From assembly GCA_022478985.1 (NCBI GenBank), contig JAKSZP010010600.1:124001-188000 (forward strand): a DNA stretch of 64,000 nucleotides, written 5' to 3'. Below the pieces are notes generated by a model. It made no database searches and was not told the DNA's origin. It saw nothing but the letters and a program-made list of their open reading frames with translations. Source of the DNA: Massospora cicadina (lineage: Eukaryota; Entomophthoromycota; Entomophthoromycetes; Entomophthorales; Entomophthoraceae). How positions within the stretch are numbered: the stretch's first letter is position 1; each line of letters starts with the position of its first letter. Of this stretch, positions 1 through 9,637 are shown piece by piece. The translations under genes and the position numbers were made by a program.

Positions 1-460
1 AAAAATAGTAGTGGCGAGCTTCCCTAAAGGAGAGAGGAGAGGGTGGCAGTCAGAAGAAAATACCCAAGATGGTCTTTATTTATGGAAGATAATGACAACA
101 CTTCACCAAAAAGTACTTCCTCTGACTCAAGCACTCCAACAGATTTTGTTTTGGAGTCAAAAAACGAGGAGGGATATTTGGCCACATTTTTAATACTGAG
201 GCCACATACCCCACCATGCCTTCTGCAGGGGCATAAAAATGATCATATTTAAAACGAAGTTCCTTCTCCACTTCCTATGTGCGCCAGATCATGGTAGAGG
301 TCAACCATGGGTTCTTAGGGGTAATCTGATATACCCAAATAGGGTCCTCATCCAGGCAATACGAACTAATAAAAGGTTCAGAGGTAGAGACCAGGTTTTC
401 CTTATAAAACGCATTTTCTGACGCAAACGACTCTATCCTTTGAGCTGCAAGGGAATGCAC
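1..460 (-). pseudogene. Region between gag-like ORF and protease of fragment A'
   Basis: Two minus-strand open stretches (275-460 and 80-271) match the equivalent stretches at 36,849-37,214 and about 35,200-35,560. Shared words include the run around PxNPWLTSTMIWRT (cf. PREPRLTSTMICRT at 36.9-37.2 kb) and the MVGYV motif followed by a run ending near the protease start. In the other copies this leads directly into the aspartic protease. No catalytic motif is visible here. I infer it is the C-terminal part of the gag-like polyprotein. The reading frame is broken several times. Confidence 0.55.
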
Positions 461-621
461 GATGTTATCCTAGGTCAACACCCCAGGCCCATATGTGCCA
501 ATTTCGCTGACATCATCTAAACATGCTGGTGAAGAGAAACTCGTTTGTCAGAAGGAAAATTAATTAATTCGGCGGAAAGTTAAGGAATCATGACTTTTGG
601 ACATCAAAGCATCTGAATCCA

Positions 622-1107
622 CTAGTTACGAACACAAAGGGTGAATACTTTCCAGTTGGAGGCAACCAAAATAACGCTGAGTTGCTCCAACCTTTGGGAA
701 AAAGAGGAAATAGCGGTGCGGCTAATTACAACTGGAGCCCACAGCCAATGGCCACTGTTTCCATTATGGAAAAGTTCCACACGGAAAAGTTCATGCATGT
801 AAGAAAAAGGTTGGTCGACTATTGTAAGGAGAGTGTCTGTAACTCTCCTGTTTCTAGCATGAAGGTGCTTGGTGCACAAAGCCAAGCCATGGAAACTAGC
901 CATTAGTACTAAAGCTACTAGCACCCAGCAGAGGGTGCTTGAGCAATAATAACTAAAACCAAATAGCGCAATCAAGAAACACTCAAAAACGATGAAGTGC
1001 ACAAGAAGAGGAGAGGTAAACGGACTAGGTTGGAGGGGACCTGGGCGAATCAATGGTGCACTTGAAAAAATTGGATTGTGTTCAAAATGGAAAATTGAAT
1101 GGAGCAT
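622..1107 (-). pseudogene. Hydrophobic, probably membrane-spanning ORF of A' (161 aa)
   Basis: This open reading frame lies just inside the 5' LTR-like block, where a Ty3 element normally has gag. Residues about 32-80 are strongly hydrophobic (words such as LLVHFIVFECFLIALFGF and LCWVLVALVLMASF), consistent with two membrane segments. They are followed by a basic/polar stretch (RNRRVTDTLLTIV) and, near the C end, by SNWKVFTL. The minus strand at about 35,700-36,130 gives the same pattern: hydrophobic run, then a TDTLLTLV word, then HNWKMPTL. No zinc knuckle or capsid-like sequence was seen. The product is unknown; it may be a gag replacement, an env-like protein or a chance hydrophobic frame. 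Recurrence in several copies favours real coding history. Confidence 0.45.
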
Positions 1108-1149
1108 GAGACCTCCTCAAAGGGATCCGCGGACATAAACTTTGGTAAT

Positions 1150-1666
1150 AAAGTTTTAAAAAATGGAAAAAATGGGAATTTTTTTGAGAAGTTGACCAAC
1201 AAGGACTATTGGTCGAGGAAAACGAATTCTAGCTCAGATGGGGAAATTGGGGTTATGCCACAGTGAGCCCAAGCAGCGACTCACCAATAGGGCAATACTG
1301 CAATCCAAGTTAGTGGAATAGGCCAAAACTGACTTCACTCGAGTGATTGACTGAAGTTAGATTTGACCCAAGTGCATTATTTCATAGATGGAATGGGTTT
1401 TGAATCCCCGTTTTTTGACTAGCTGAACCAAACCATCTGCTTTTATTTGGTAGATAGTTCGTTTTAACGCTTGGCCTGACATCAGGGGCTGGGCACTTGG
1501 CACCCCACTAGGACCAACCTGGGCATATTTTGCCCTTACCCAGCGCTGGTCTAGGTGTGCTTCAGGTATGGGAGGCCCTGTAGCTTCACCTTTTGGGCCT
1601 CCAGGAGCCCAGCCTTATCTTTGGGGTTGATCCCCACTATTATTTCATGTGTACATGACATGGTAG
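1150..1666 (-). repeat. C-family LTR copy (5' LTR of A')
   Basis: Diverged relative of the blocks at about 30,985-31,711, 36,110-36,813 and 38,320-39,053. Shared landmarks in order on the plus strand: a 'tggaatgggttttgaatc' word, 'gttttaacgc', 'aggaccaacctgggcatatttt', 'cccagcgctggtc' and an end in 'acatgaca'. On the minus strand the LTR would begin TGTCATG. The left boundary is approximate. Confidence 0.65.
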
Positions 1667-1714
1667 CCGAAAGTATCAACCTATTGGTTGATTAAGAGTA
1701 GCTCGCTGATATGC

Positions 1715-2640
1715 CAGAAGGCCAGCAGGAGGAGGTGCTCAAACTATTCGAGATTTATTGGGAAGTGTTCACTCAGGATGACCATGATTTGGGATGCGCA
1801 CAAGATGTATTTCACAAGGTCGAAACCAGGGAAAATTTACCAATAAGGATGAGACTAATCTGAATATCAAAAAGCTGCTGAAGCAGTAGTGGAGGATGAA
1901 ATCAGCAAACTAGTGAGCATGGGCTTCTAATTCCGTCGTCAAGTCCCTGGGCAAGTCCAATTCTGATCGTGAAGAAGAAGGATGGATCAAATTAGGTGGT
2001 AATTAACTACCTAAGGCTGAACAAAATTACAAAGAAGGATTCATATATCCTACCAAGGATTAACAATGTGCTAGATCGTTTAGGAGAAGAGAAGTATTTC
2101 TCCACAATGGATCTGATCTTGGAAGTTTGCAAATTGACTTACCAAAGGAAGACCAAGAAAAATGTGCGATTATTACTGCGCAGGGACTATACCAACCGAT
2201 GAGGATGCCCCAGGGTCTATGCAATGCTCCTGCAACGTTTCAGAGGCCCTGGATGCGATACTAAGCTATTTGAATTTACCATGCGTCCTGGTATATCTGG
2301 ATGATATAAACGTGTTCAGTAGGACATTTACTGATCACCTCCACCACTTGGAAGAAGTACTTAGGCGACTGTCCGCAGCTAACATGAAGATCAAGCCAAA
2401 GAAGTGCCACTTCTTCAAGAAAGATTTGGAATACCTGGGATTCATAATCAACTCAAGTGGATTGCAGCTGCAAACCCAGAAGTTAGCAGCTATAGAGCAT
2501 ATGGCCGTACTGAAGAGTGTCTGAGACATCCAAGTGCTCCTTGGGATGGTTGGATACTATAGAAATTTTTATTTAGGACTTCACCTGAATAGCTGAGCCA
2601 TTATTCCATTTATTAAAGGATTCAAAAAAAGGATTTGTAT
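1715..2640 (+). pseudogene. pol: Reverse transcriptase, element B
   Basis: Fingers are visible as SPWASPILIVKKKDGS (about 1946-1993), then VVINYLRLNKITKKDSYILP and the palm word YFSTMDL (about 2096-2115). The catalytic box is intact as VLVYLDD (YLDD at 2294-2305), followed by INVFSRTF and a long thumb-connection stretch to 2524 including KPKKCHFFKKDLEYLGF. The frame is broken by stops near 1860, 1928 and 1995 and by shifts around 2160 and 2522. This is the typical order of a Ty3 RT. It copied element RNA into DNA; in this state it cannot. Confidence 0.85.
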
Positions 2641-3120
2641 GGAATGAAGAGGCACAGGACTCCTTCGATGAGTTGTGCCAGTATTTGATAGATTCGCCAA
2701 TTCTAAAATATCCAAATTTTGATTGGGAGTTTATCATTCAAATTGATGCTTCATTGATGGCGATTGGTGCCATACTGAGCCAAGTAGACAAACTTGGGGA
2801 CAAACATCTGGTGGCATATGTGAGCCGGACACTCTCAGCTGCTGAGAGGAACTACACCATGACTGAGCGGGAATGCCTTCCGTCATTTAAGCATGCAAGC
2901 AGTTTTCAGGTGTACATCCATTGAACGCACTTTAAGGTGGTGATGGACCACTCTTCACTGCATTGACTGCACAACTTAAGAGAGCCAGAAGGACAACTGG
3001 CCCGATGGGCACTTAAGCTTCAGGCTTATGATTATGAGATAGTCCGCTGAGTGGGGGCTTCTCACCAGAATTGGGATGGCTTATCGCGGTTGCCAAAGGT
3101 CCAGTTGGTATACCGTACTT
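2640..3120 (+). pseudogene. pol: RNase H, element B
   Basis: The stretch from 2673 keeps the Ty3 RNase H pattern: PILKYPNFDWEFIIQIDAS (first Asp in IDAS), then GAILSQ, HLVAYVSRTLSAAERNYT and TERECLP (Glu). Beyond a TGA at about 2922, VVMDHSSLH is the second Asp region, and ARWALKLQAYDYEI followed by HQNWDGLSRLP marks the classical end of the domain. Two or three in-frame stops separate these blocks. The role would be removal of the RNA strand during reverse transcription. Confidence 0.82.
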
Positions 3121-4560
3121 CAGATGAGCTATTCCAGAGAATGGTTGAAGAAAAAATTGGGGACGAGCCTCAAGAAATCCAAAGTGCGATTCAGAAAGTG
3201 ATGGAAAACACTGAGAATATGGATGGACAAGTATTCAGGACGATCATGGGAAGCAGCTATTATTCCCAAAACCGTTGGAAAGACAGTGATAGTACAAGCA
3301 GCTCACAAGGTTGTCGGGCATGGAGGCCTGAGGAAAATAACTGAACATATTTGTCAGTATTTTTACTGGGAATCAATCAACTATGATGTCGCAGATCATC
3401 TGGCTTGTTACGTGGAGTGTCAGCTGCACAAACAACATAAGAATACAACTGGATACTGACTGGTTCACCCTGGATTTGCCTGGCACATGGTGTCCATCGA
3501 TTTGATATGACCGCTGACAATGAGCACAGGGGGAGTCAAGTACATCATAGTTGCCATCGACCATCTGGCGAGATGGGTTGAGACAAAGGCCCTAACCAGA
3601 GTAGACACTACCAGTACTGTGAGGTTCATCCTGGATCAAGTGGTATACTGGCATGGATGTCCACAGGTACTTCTTAGCAACATTGGGACCAACTTCATGT
3701 CTCATGTGATCCCGAGGTTAAATGAAATAATGGGGATCTGAGGAGTCGTTCCAGTACCATACTGGCTGGAGACGAACGGACTGGTAGAACAGGTCAATGG
3801 GATGCTGGCCATGACGCTGAGGAAGCTAGTCGCACATAGAACTTCCATGTGGGGAACATACCTGAGTTTAGTAACATTCTCCTACAACATTAGTCATCAT
3901 ACGGTGATAGGAAAGATGCCTTTTGAATTATTATATGGAAGAAAGGCCACATTGTCGCCAATTTTATATTTGGTGGTGGAACCTATGTCAGGGATGAGTA
4001 ATGAGTAATATCTGAACCCACTGACAAGTATCCTGATTGATATGCAATCACAAGCATTTGATACAAACTTGAAGAAAAGGATATGAGCGAAATTGACAGA
4101 TGACAAAAACTGACTGGCCTTAGAAGAATATCAAATAGTGGAAAAAGTTGCCTATTGCGATATGCATGGTTTTGGATGAAGAAACAAATTAGATGCGTTG
4201 TTGTTGGGTCTGTTTAAAGTAATCACCAAGATGGTGACCAATGCTTACTCCATCAAGAATCTCTTAGATGGAAGAGTTGTAATTTGAGTCCACGCTAAGT
4301 ATCTAAAGCATTGGATCAATGAAAAAAATAAAAGAATTCCCAAAGGACCAATGAACCATTAAGTTGGTCATGTCCTGATGATTAGGTCAAGTCTGAAAAA
4401 AACCTCCAAACTAATCTAGATGTTGAAGTCCGAAAAAAGGACCTCTGAACAATAGAAAACTGGCAGGTTTAAGTACCCAGGACCCAGTTTGGGGGAAAAG
4501 ATGGACCACTGAACCGAAAAAAGGTCAAGTCCCATAGTAAAAAAGAAGAATAAATGTAAA
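3120..4560 (+). pseudogene. pol: Integrase, element B
   Basis: The N-terminal zinc-binding region reads GHGGLRKITEHI then CYVECQLHKQH (about 3318-3440). The core shows the first Asp in MVSIDL (about 3489), then IDHLARWVETKAL, the second position as LLSNIGTNF (about 3670), where the usual SDNGT Asp is replaced, and the Glu in GLVEQVNG (about 3781). SYNISHHTVIGKMPFELLYG is the conserved post-core word. The C-terminal strand-rich part continues to about 4340 with VHAKYLKHW. Loss of the second catalytic Asp, plus stops at 3458, 3739 and 4006, make it inactive. Confidence 0.82.
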
Positions 4561-4676
4561 ATTGATAAGAGATACTGGAAAAAAAGATTATAAAATGCAT
4601 CTATAAAAAATCTGATATATTTTTATAATTTTTGTTTTTATTGATTGTCCTCAAACGGGGATGATTCCGCCTATGT

Positions 4677-4696
4677 CACCTCTTGGGGGATGGAGG
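4677..4696 (+). other. Polypurine tract of element B
   Basis: The run 'cttgggggatggaggatgga' lies after the end of the integrase and directly before a candidate LTR start. A purine tract at this place primes plus-strand synthesis in LTR elements. Elements D and E have similar tracts at the same relative place, which supports the reading. Confidence 0.5.
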
Positions 4697-4928
4697 ATGG
4701 ATTGTAGTAGGAATAAACAGCCCATTAAAATCAATATGCAATAGGATGCTAGTGAGGGCGAGACCTACATGAAACCATGTATATTGAGTGGATGCCGAGC
4801 CCTGAGATAAAGTGACTAGGGGAAGGAAATTGAGATGTTGGAGGAAGCTAATCGCGAAACCCTGGAGTGGGGAGGAAAGCAACAGTATAAAAAAAGGCAA
4901 TTGGTGTATATCCTCAAGTAATCCCAAT
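4697..4928 (+). repeat. Candidate LTR of element B
   Basis: About 230 bp between the purine tract and a PBS-like site at 4929. It has a TATA-like 'cagtataaaaaaagg' near 4891. No second copy was found in the window, so the limits are inferred from the flanking signals only. It sits between pol upstream and gag-like sequence downstream, which is the arrangement expected if two elements share an LTR. Confidence 0.4.
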
Positions 4929-4945
4929 ATGGCACCAGAGCCAGA
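4929..4945 (+). other. Primer-binding-site-like sequence
   Basis: The sequence 'tggcaccagagccag' starts with TGG and directly follows the candidate LTR, as expected for a site complementary to a tRNA 3' end (CCA). The tRNA cannot be identified from this alone. Confidence 0.35.
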
Positions 4946-6380
4946 AGATTAGACCTGAGCACCTGCTGACAGGATTCATCAAGGACACTAGAAATGTGGG
5001 CTGGCAACGAAGAAGGGATTCTTGATGGGGGTTGCCAAATCATGCCCCCTATCAATGCCATCAGCTTAAGATACCGATGGGAAGCTCTGGAGAAGAGATA
5101 GTTGCACAGAGAGCGGATTGCATCCTGCAAGCGGCAACTATGACTTCTTGGAAGCTAAAGCTGAACAAACGGTGGAACCCAGGAAAGGCTAGAAGCTTCA
5201 TGGACCAACTTCACAGAACTTGGCCAGCAAAGCAAAGAGCATATGTGGCAGTATCCTGATCCAGAAGATTATCAAGAACAGAGGAATTCAGTGCTAAAGT
5301 CAAAGCCTCAGTGACTTGGGCCCAGAGTTCAGCGTAGGGGAGCTTGAAGTGTATACTGTTACCAATTGAGAGCTCAGAGACCAGAACAGCGAGTTTTTAA
5401 AATTGACTGAGTCAGAAGAGGAACTCAGGGAGCAGGTCTGACCTGGTCAGAAATGAATGATCCAGAGCAACCGTCATAATCTCTGGAGCATCTATGATGA
5501 TGTTCAGAGCATCAGTGAAAGGAGCTGAATCCAGGAGAATTTTAAAGTCCAACTCTGGAATCGATGGCAGAGGAAGAGTCAGCTGAGATTTGTTCGAAAT
5601 GATAGCCCGCCTGGTTTTGGAGGGATTATTTACCATTTCTGGTAATTCCATGGAAGGACTAGATGCTTGCGCTAGACTAGGCGTATGAGTCCTGAAAGTA
5701 CCATAAAAGAGGTTCTGTTGAGCATCCCACTCATCTGCTGGAAGAGACAGAGGTCTGTATCAGACAAACTATTGAGGAGCTGTTTGTAGCGCGACTCAAA
5801 ATTCAACATATGAGCTGGATGAGAGTGGGGGTATCAGACTTATCTAGAAGTTGACATTATGCACTCTAAAATCCATTAAGCTCCAATTTTGGGGAAATTA
5901 ATCTCAAAAATTAATGAGATAAGCTCTCCAAGGGAAGAACTAATAATGACTTATGCCAAGAGGTTATGGGCAAAATAACAAGGGCAAATGAGAAATAAGT
6001 ATTCATAATTAAGCCACAAAACAAACATCAACGGCAATAGTCTCCTGTCTAGGATGAGGAGAAAATCAGGAAATCAAGGACGCTGGATCAAGAATCCTGA
6101 ATATGACAGCGGGTCATATAGCCCGATGGGGGAAAACTGGTTCCTGGTACAGTTATCATCACAAGTAAATTAATCAGCCTGGCATGACATCAGGTCCTGG
6201 GGACCGCGCTCTGAGAAGGCAGTAGCAAGGAGGAAGAGGAGGAATGCCATAAGCCAAAGGTTGTCCTGAGCATCGTTGAGTATTGACATAGTACTCCGCT
6301 TGAACCAATAAAGTATTTGACCAGGTGTCCAAAGCGGTGTTCTCATGCCCTGGTACTTTTCTCGCTGGAAATCTAGGCAA
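4946..6380 (+). pseudogene. gag-like region of a second plus-strand element (B2)
   Basis: Glu/Gln/Lys-rich, frame-shifting open stretches (for example around 5190-5330: a WTNF.ELGQQSKEHMWQYPDPEDYQEQRN type sequence) follow the LTR and PBS-like site. The composition and position fit a Ty3 gag capsid region, but no zinc knuckle and no convincing family motif was found. Minus-strand readings at 5412-5651 and 6174-6380 look like antisense noise. Pol does not follow; the sequence changes character near 6,400. This is probably the 5' part of an element truncated by later events. Confidence 0.35.
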
Positions 6381-6865
6381 GAGGGGGGATGTGTTTTAAT
6401 TTTTGCCCATATTCCCAGCCTTCTAGATTACATGGTATCGTTAGGGGAAAATTCCCTAAGGTGAAGTGAATTGGAAAACTAGTTGGCCTGAGTTTTGGAG
6501 GAACTACATCTGGAAGATTTTGGGATATTCGCCTGGTCGTATCCATTGGGGTTCAATCCAGATGAATACTTAAGATCTCATTAGGCGGAGTTGCTGAAAA
6601 AATAGGGGCATCTGATAGTGATTAACTATCAAGTGTACCAATTGGGATTGGTCAGGTTTCGTCACCATCTGATTGGGAATGAATAGTAAGTTGTGCGGCG
6701 AGTGATGCTGCCTGCAACTAGCGAATTGATTGGTTGGTGAGTGAACTGCCATAATGAGTAATAAGCCCCATTACCTAAGCAGGTTGCTAGCCAAATATGG
6801 TTGGTTCTCTTGGATTGAGAGGAAAACGTTAGGGACACATTTTCTGACTCTTTCCATTTGAGGTC
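6381..6865. other. Unassigned spacer
   Basis: No coding feature, RNA gene or repeat partner recognised here. A minus-strand reading at 6570-6752 has no recognisable motif. It may be leader or LTR sequence of the element carrying the 6866-7255 ORF. Confidence 0.4.
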
Positions 6866-7255
6866 ATGTGGATGTCCAATGACGTAAATCTAGCCAAGAT
6901 GGGGAAGACCATTGCTGCCAAGACGAGGATGGGTGATTTAACAGCAATGGCTACCGTTTCATTGAAGAGGTGTCAACCAAGGGTTAGACAGCTGAGTTCT
7001 TCACTATATAATTCCCTAGGATTTACTATAATAAAAAAAGTAGCTTTACAGAGCTTATATTTTATATTAGTTACATTATCAATTCAGTGTATAGTTAGAC
7101 TATCAGCTTTTATTGTGACATTCCTTCTCAAGGATTTTATTGCAGAAGGCGATAATTGGAAGACTCTCAGAGAGAAGAGTAAAGATATGACCGGGGATCT
7201 AGAGACAAAGGAACCACATTCGGGGATAGCTGCCAACTGTGTGTTGGCCAAATGA
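6866..7255 (+). CDS. Orphan 129-aa ORF with hydrophobic centre
   Basis: An uninterrupted ATG-to-TGA frame. Residues about 1-50 are basic and polar, and residues about 52-90 are hydrophobic (words LQSLYFILVTLSIQCIV and LSAFIVTFLL), consistent with one or two membrane segments. A polar tail contains DNWKTL. The layout (polar N part, hydrophobic run, then NWK) resembles the hydrophobic ORFs at 622-1107 (-) and about 35,700-36,130 (-), so it may be the same kind of 5' ORF from a plus-strand lineage 2 element. No neighbour pol was found for it. It could also be a chance open frame in degenerate DNA. Product unknown. Confidence 0.35.
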   Translation: MWMSNDVNLAKMGKTIAAKTRMGDLTAMATVSLKRCQPRVRQLSSSLYNSLGFTIIKKVALQSLYFILVTLSIQCIVRLSAFIVTFLLKDFIAEGDNWKTLREKSKDMTGDLETKEPHSGIAANCVLAK

Positions 7256-7601
7256 GACTGTCACTGGTGTATCTTAGCGAAGATCTGGTGGACAAAAGTA
7301 TAAAGAACGAATCCCTACAAGTACGACTTCAAGAGTATTTAATTGGAAATACTGGCTGAGCGTTGGGCTAAAATATAGTTCAATCCTAACTATGGATAAT
7401 AGTCTTCATACTATTATCGATTAATAATACATTTTGTACAACGCAACAAAGTGCATGAGGAAACCAAACCTGTGCGGTAAAAAGGTTACTGGGTTGCTGG
7501 TCAATAATCAGCCTAGAGTAAATTTTTACAGCTAGTGATAATAGAAATAGAACAAGGTCCTTTAATTTGACTTCAGGCAGGACTGGCCGCTGGGAGTACC
7601 A

Positions 7602-8560
7602 TTAATCATCTTCACTTTGTTGAATAGTCCACATGGATCTAGCGGCCAATGCTTGTAACCTAAATAGTTCAAAGGCCAATCTTTTCATGGCTAAGTCAGT
7701 GGTTTCTGGTGTGGAATTTTTGAGTATAGGCTTCACATTAGAGAAAAAATTGGTTCTCAGACATAAAGGGCTCATAAAGGTGACATATGAATGATTCTCT
7801 GATAGACAACACAATATGCTAATAAGGCCTCTGGTAAGTATTCATTCCGTCTTGGAGAATCAGAGGAAGCTACCTTGGAAGGATGGCAAATAAAGAACCG
7901 TTCTCGTTCTACAACTCTGTTGGTAGCTGGATGATAAGGGGTCATGGATAAAATGATAAGTGCCTATTAAATAGTTAATATCGGCAACCATACTGTAAAT
8001 ATAATTGGTACCATTGTCAAATTGCACCACCTTGAGACTGCCGTGGCGACTGAAGACCTGCTTAAGCAAGAAGGATGTAGTTTCTTGGGAAGTCGGAGAG
8101 GCAAATGAGATAGCCTTGACCCATTTTTTAAAGTGATAAACCATGAGAATTATAAAACAGTGACTGTATATTGTCGTAGGCAGGGGTCCAAAACATCAAT
8201 GCTAACCTTGGCAAATGGGGCTGTGGGGCACATGACATGATACTGGTACAGAGGATTGGGTGGCTTCTGATTTACACAAGTGAAACGCAAGTAAACAACA
8301 TCCTGGATTGTCTTGACCATTCCTTCACAACAGAAGCGGTCCCACAGCATTTGATAGTATTTTTCTTTGCACTCTGCCCCATGGCAACATGAGCCTCCAG
8401 AGCGGAATTTTTCTGAGAAGAGGTTTGAACATACAGTGGCCAAGAGGTCTTAACTTGCTTCTATAACAGTCCGTTTTCAACTTGAGTCTGAGCAGCCATC
8501 TGCTTTAAGAGCTGTTGTGTCACCAACGGCTCATGGTTCCACTATTCAAGTTTTGCAATG
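7602..8560 (-). pseudogene. pol: Integrase, element F
   Basis: Reading leftwards, a zinc-binding part appears near 8,250-8,340 (CCEGMVKTIQDVVYL then CVNQKPPNPLYQYHVMCP). The core follows with the first Asp in KVSIDVLDP (about 8180-8210), the second in VVQFDNGTNY (about 8010-8035, intact) and the FKKWVKAISFASPTSQETTS stretch at 8060-8130. The Glu motif (NG-ER type) is not preserved near 7,900. A later C-terminal piece is seen at 7602-7814. Frame breaks occur near 8145 and 7855. Confidence 0.75.
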
Positions 8561-9115
8561 CGCTCATAGATATAGTCCTCTTTGGAAACATAAAGGGCAA
8601 GGATAGGCAATTAGAACAGCCCTTCAGCGTTTTGGTGTATCATCACCGTGTGGGGGACTATTAAAAGTTGTAATTCTGGAGCTTAAGGCCCGTCAAGCCA
8701 ATTGTCCATCTGGCTCTCATCTGTTGTAACCACCATAGTGAGGCATGGTCCTTACTATGGTGAAATTATTCCCATACAGAAAAGGGCGGAAATGTTTGAT
8801 GGCCAATACCACAGCTAGGCACTCATGTTTAGCTATGCTGTAATTTTGTTAAGCTTGAATTAGCATTATACTAAAGTAAGCTATGGGGTGATAAATTTGG
8901 CTTGCATCCAGTTGAGCCAGAATGCCCCACAACCACATTGCTAGCTTTAGTAAATAAAATGAAGGGTCTTTCAAACTCAGGATGTACCAAAATAGTAGCT
9001 GTAGCTAGAGCTTTTATTAAGTCATTGAAGGACTGCTGCAGGGAATCCTCCCATAAAAAAGAACCTCTTTATGGAGGAGCTAGGTTAGTGGCTTGGTGAG
9101 ATTAACAAAATGCTT
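8560..9115 (-). pseudogene. pol: RT connection and RNase H, element F (3' part after insertion E)
   Basis: From the edge of insertion E leftwards the minus strand reads HFVNLTKPLT, then LQQSFNDLIKALATATIL and HPEFERPFILFTKASN (about 8900-9110), which is the thumb/connection and start of RNase H; the usual TDAS is changed to TKAS. Further left YSIAKHECLAVVLAIKHF (about 8790-8850) carries the conserved Glu. It joins in sense with the RT block that ends at 16,343, on the other side of E. Confidence 0.78.
9111..9115. repeat. Left target-site duplication of element E
   Basis: 'tgctt' directly before the 5' LTR, matching 'tgcat' directly after the 3' LTR at four of five positions. The position splits the RT of element F. 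Confidence 0.55.
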
Positions 9116-9580
9116 TGTTAATAAATTAATATAACTGGACAATAAGCCATATTTCTGGAATTATTATATTTGAGTCAAGGTGAGCCTTAATGTTGAGCAG
9201 AAAATTATGTCGATGTGAAGCGAAATGATTGGAGTATTTATAGTTTGGCAAATCAAAGGAATTCCGCTATAGCCTCAAGATAGAACAAAAACCCCTAAAT
9301 CTGTAGCGAATAGAAAATTACTAAGCGGAATGGTTTAGATTGACTAGGAGTACTGAGGATAAGAGTTGAGCGGGAGAATGAGAAGGAGGAGGTTTTTTAG
9401 TACTTAGTAGAGACAGTTTATGTTTTATATATAATAAAAGTTTCAGTTGGGGCAATAGCTCCATATTATATATTAGTTTTTTAAAGATTGGCGATCTTCA
9501 TATCATCCATCTGTTGCTCAGTGGTGATTATCCTGTGCAACCAGCATAGAGTATCTAAGCAATATTACCAAAAGTTATTA
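9116..9580 (+). repeat. 5' LTR of element E
   Basis: Aligns along its length with 15,870-16,342. It starts TGTTAATAAATTAATA and ends with 'aaaagttatta' where the 3' copy has 'caaaagttaaca', so the original ended in CA. A 'tttatatataataaaag' stretch near 9421 is a plausible TATA or polyadenylation region and is conserved in the other copy. Confidence 0.9.
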
Positions 9581-9581
9581 G

Positions 9582-9600
9582 TGGTGCTCACTACACGAGG
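9582..9600 (+). other. Primer-binding site of element E
   Basis: 'tggtgctcactacacgagg' begins one base after the LTR. TGGTGC is complementary to a tRNA ending GCACCA. Element J has 'tggtgctccctgcaagg' at the same place and element F a similar site on the minus strand, so the lineage seems to use one primer type. The tRNA was not identified. Confidence 0.65.
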
Positions 9601-9637
9601 CCATAGATCAACTGCAGTACAACGGCACTAGGGCATC

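Larger units (their letters stand above)
1..1666 (-). mobile_element. 5' part of a C-family Ty3/gypsy element (fragment A')
   Basis: The fragment reads on the minus strand from an LTR-like block at about 1150-1666 through a hydrophobic ORF (622-1107) to a pre-protease region (1-460), and runs off the window. The same order and related sequence recur at about 35,100-36,813 and 36,814-39,053. Its protease and the rest of pol would lie outside the window. The LTR end abuts element B at about 1,690, so one of the two was probably inserted into or recombined with the other. Confidence rests on homology to the other two copies inside this window. Confidence 0.7.
1690..4928 (+). mobile_element. Ty3/gypsy element B (pol and 3' LTR, 5' truncated)
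   Basis: Reverse transcriptase, RNase H and integrase follow one another on the plus strand from about 1,715 to 4,560, followed by a purine-rich tract and an LTR-like block. No gag or protease precedes RT, because the C-family LTR at 1150-1666 abuts directly. The integrase tail shows no chromodomain. RT and integrase resemble those of element E (for example NGLVEQVNG here, NGMVEQING there), so B may belong to the same lineage, but its protease-dUTPase part is missing and cannot be checked. Confidence 0.8.
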
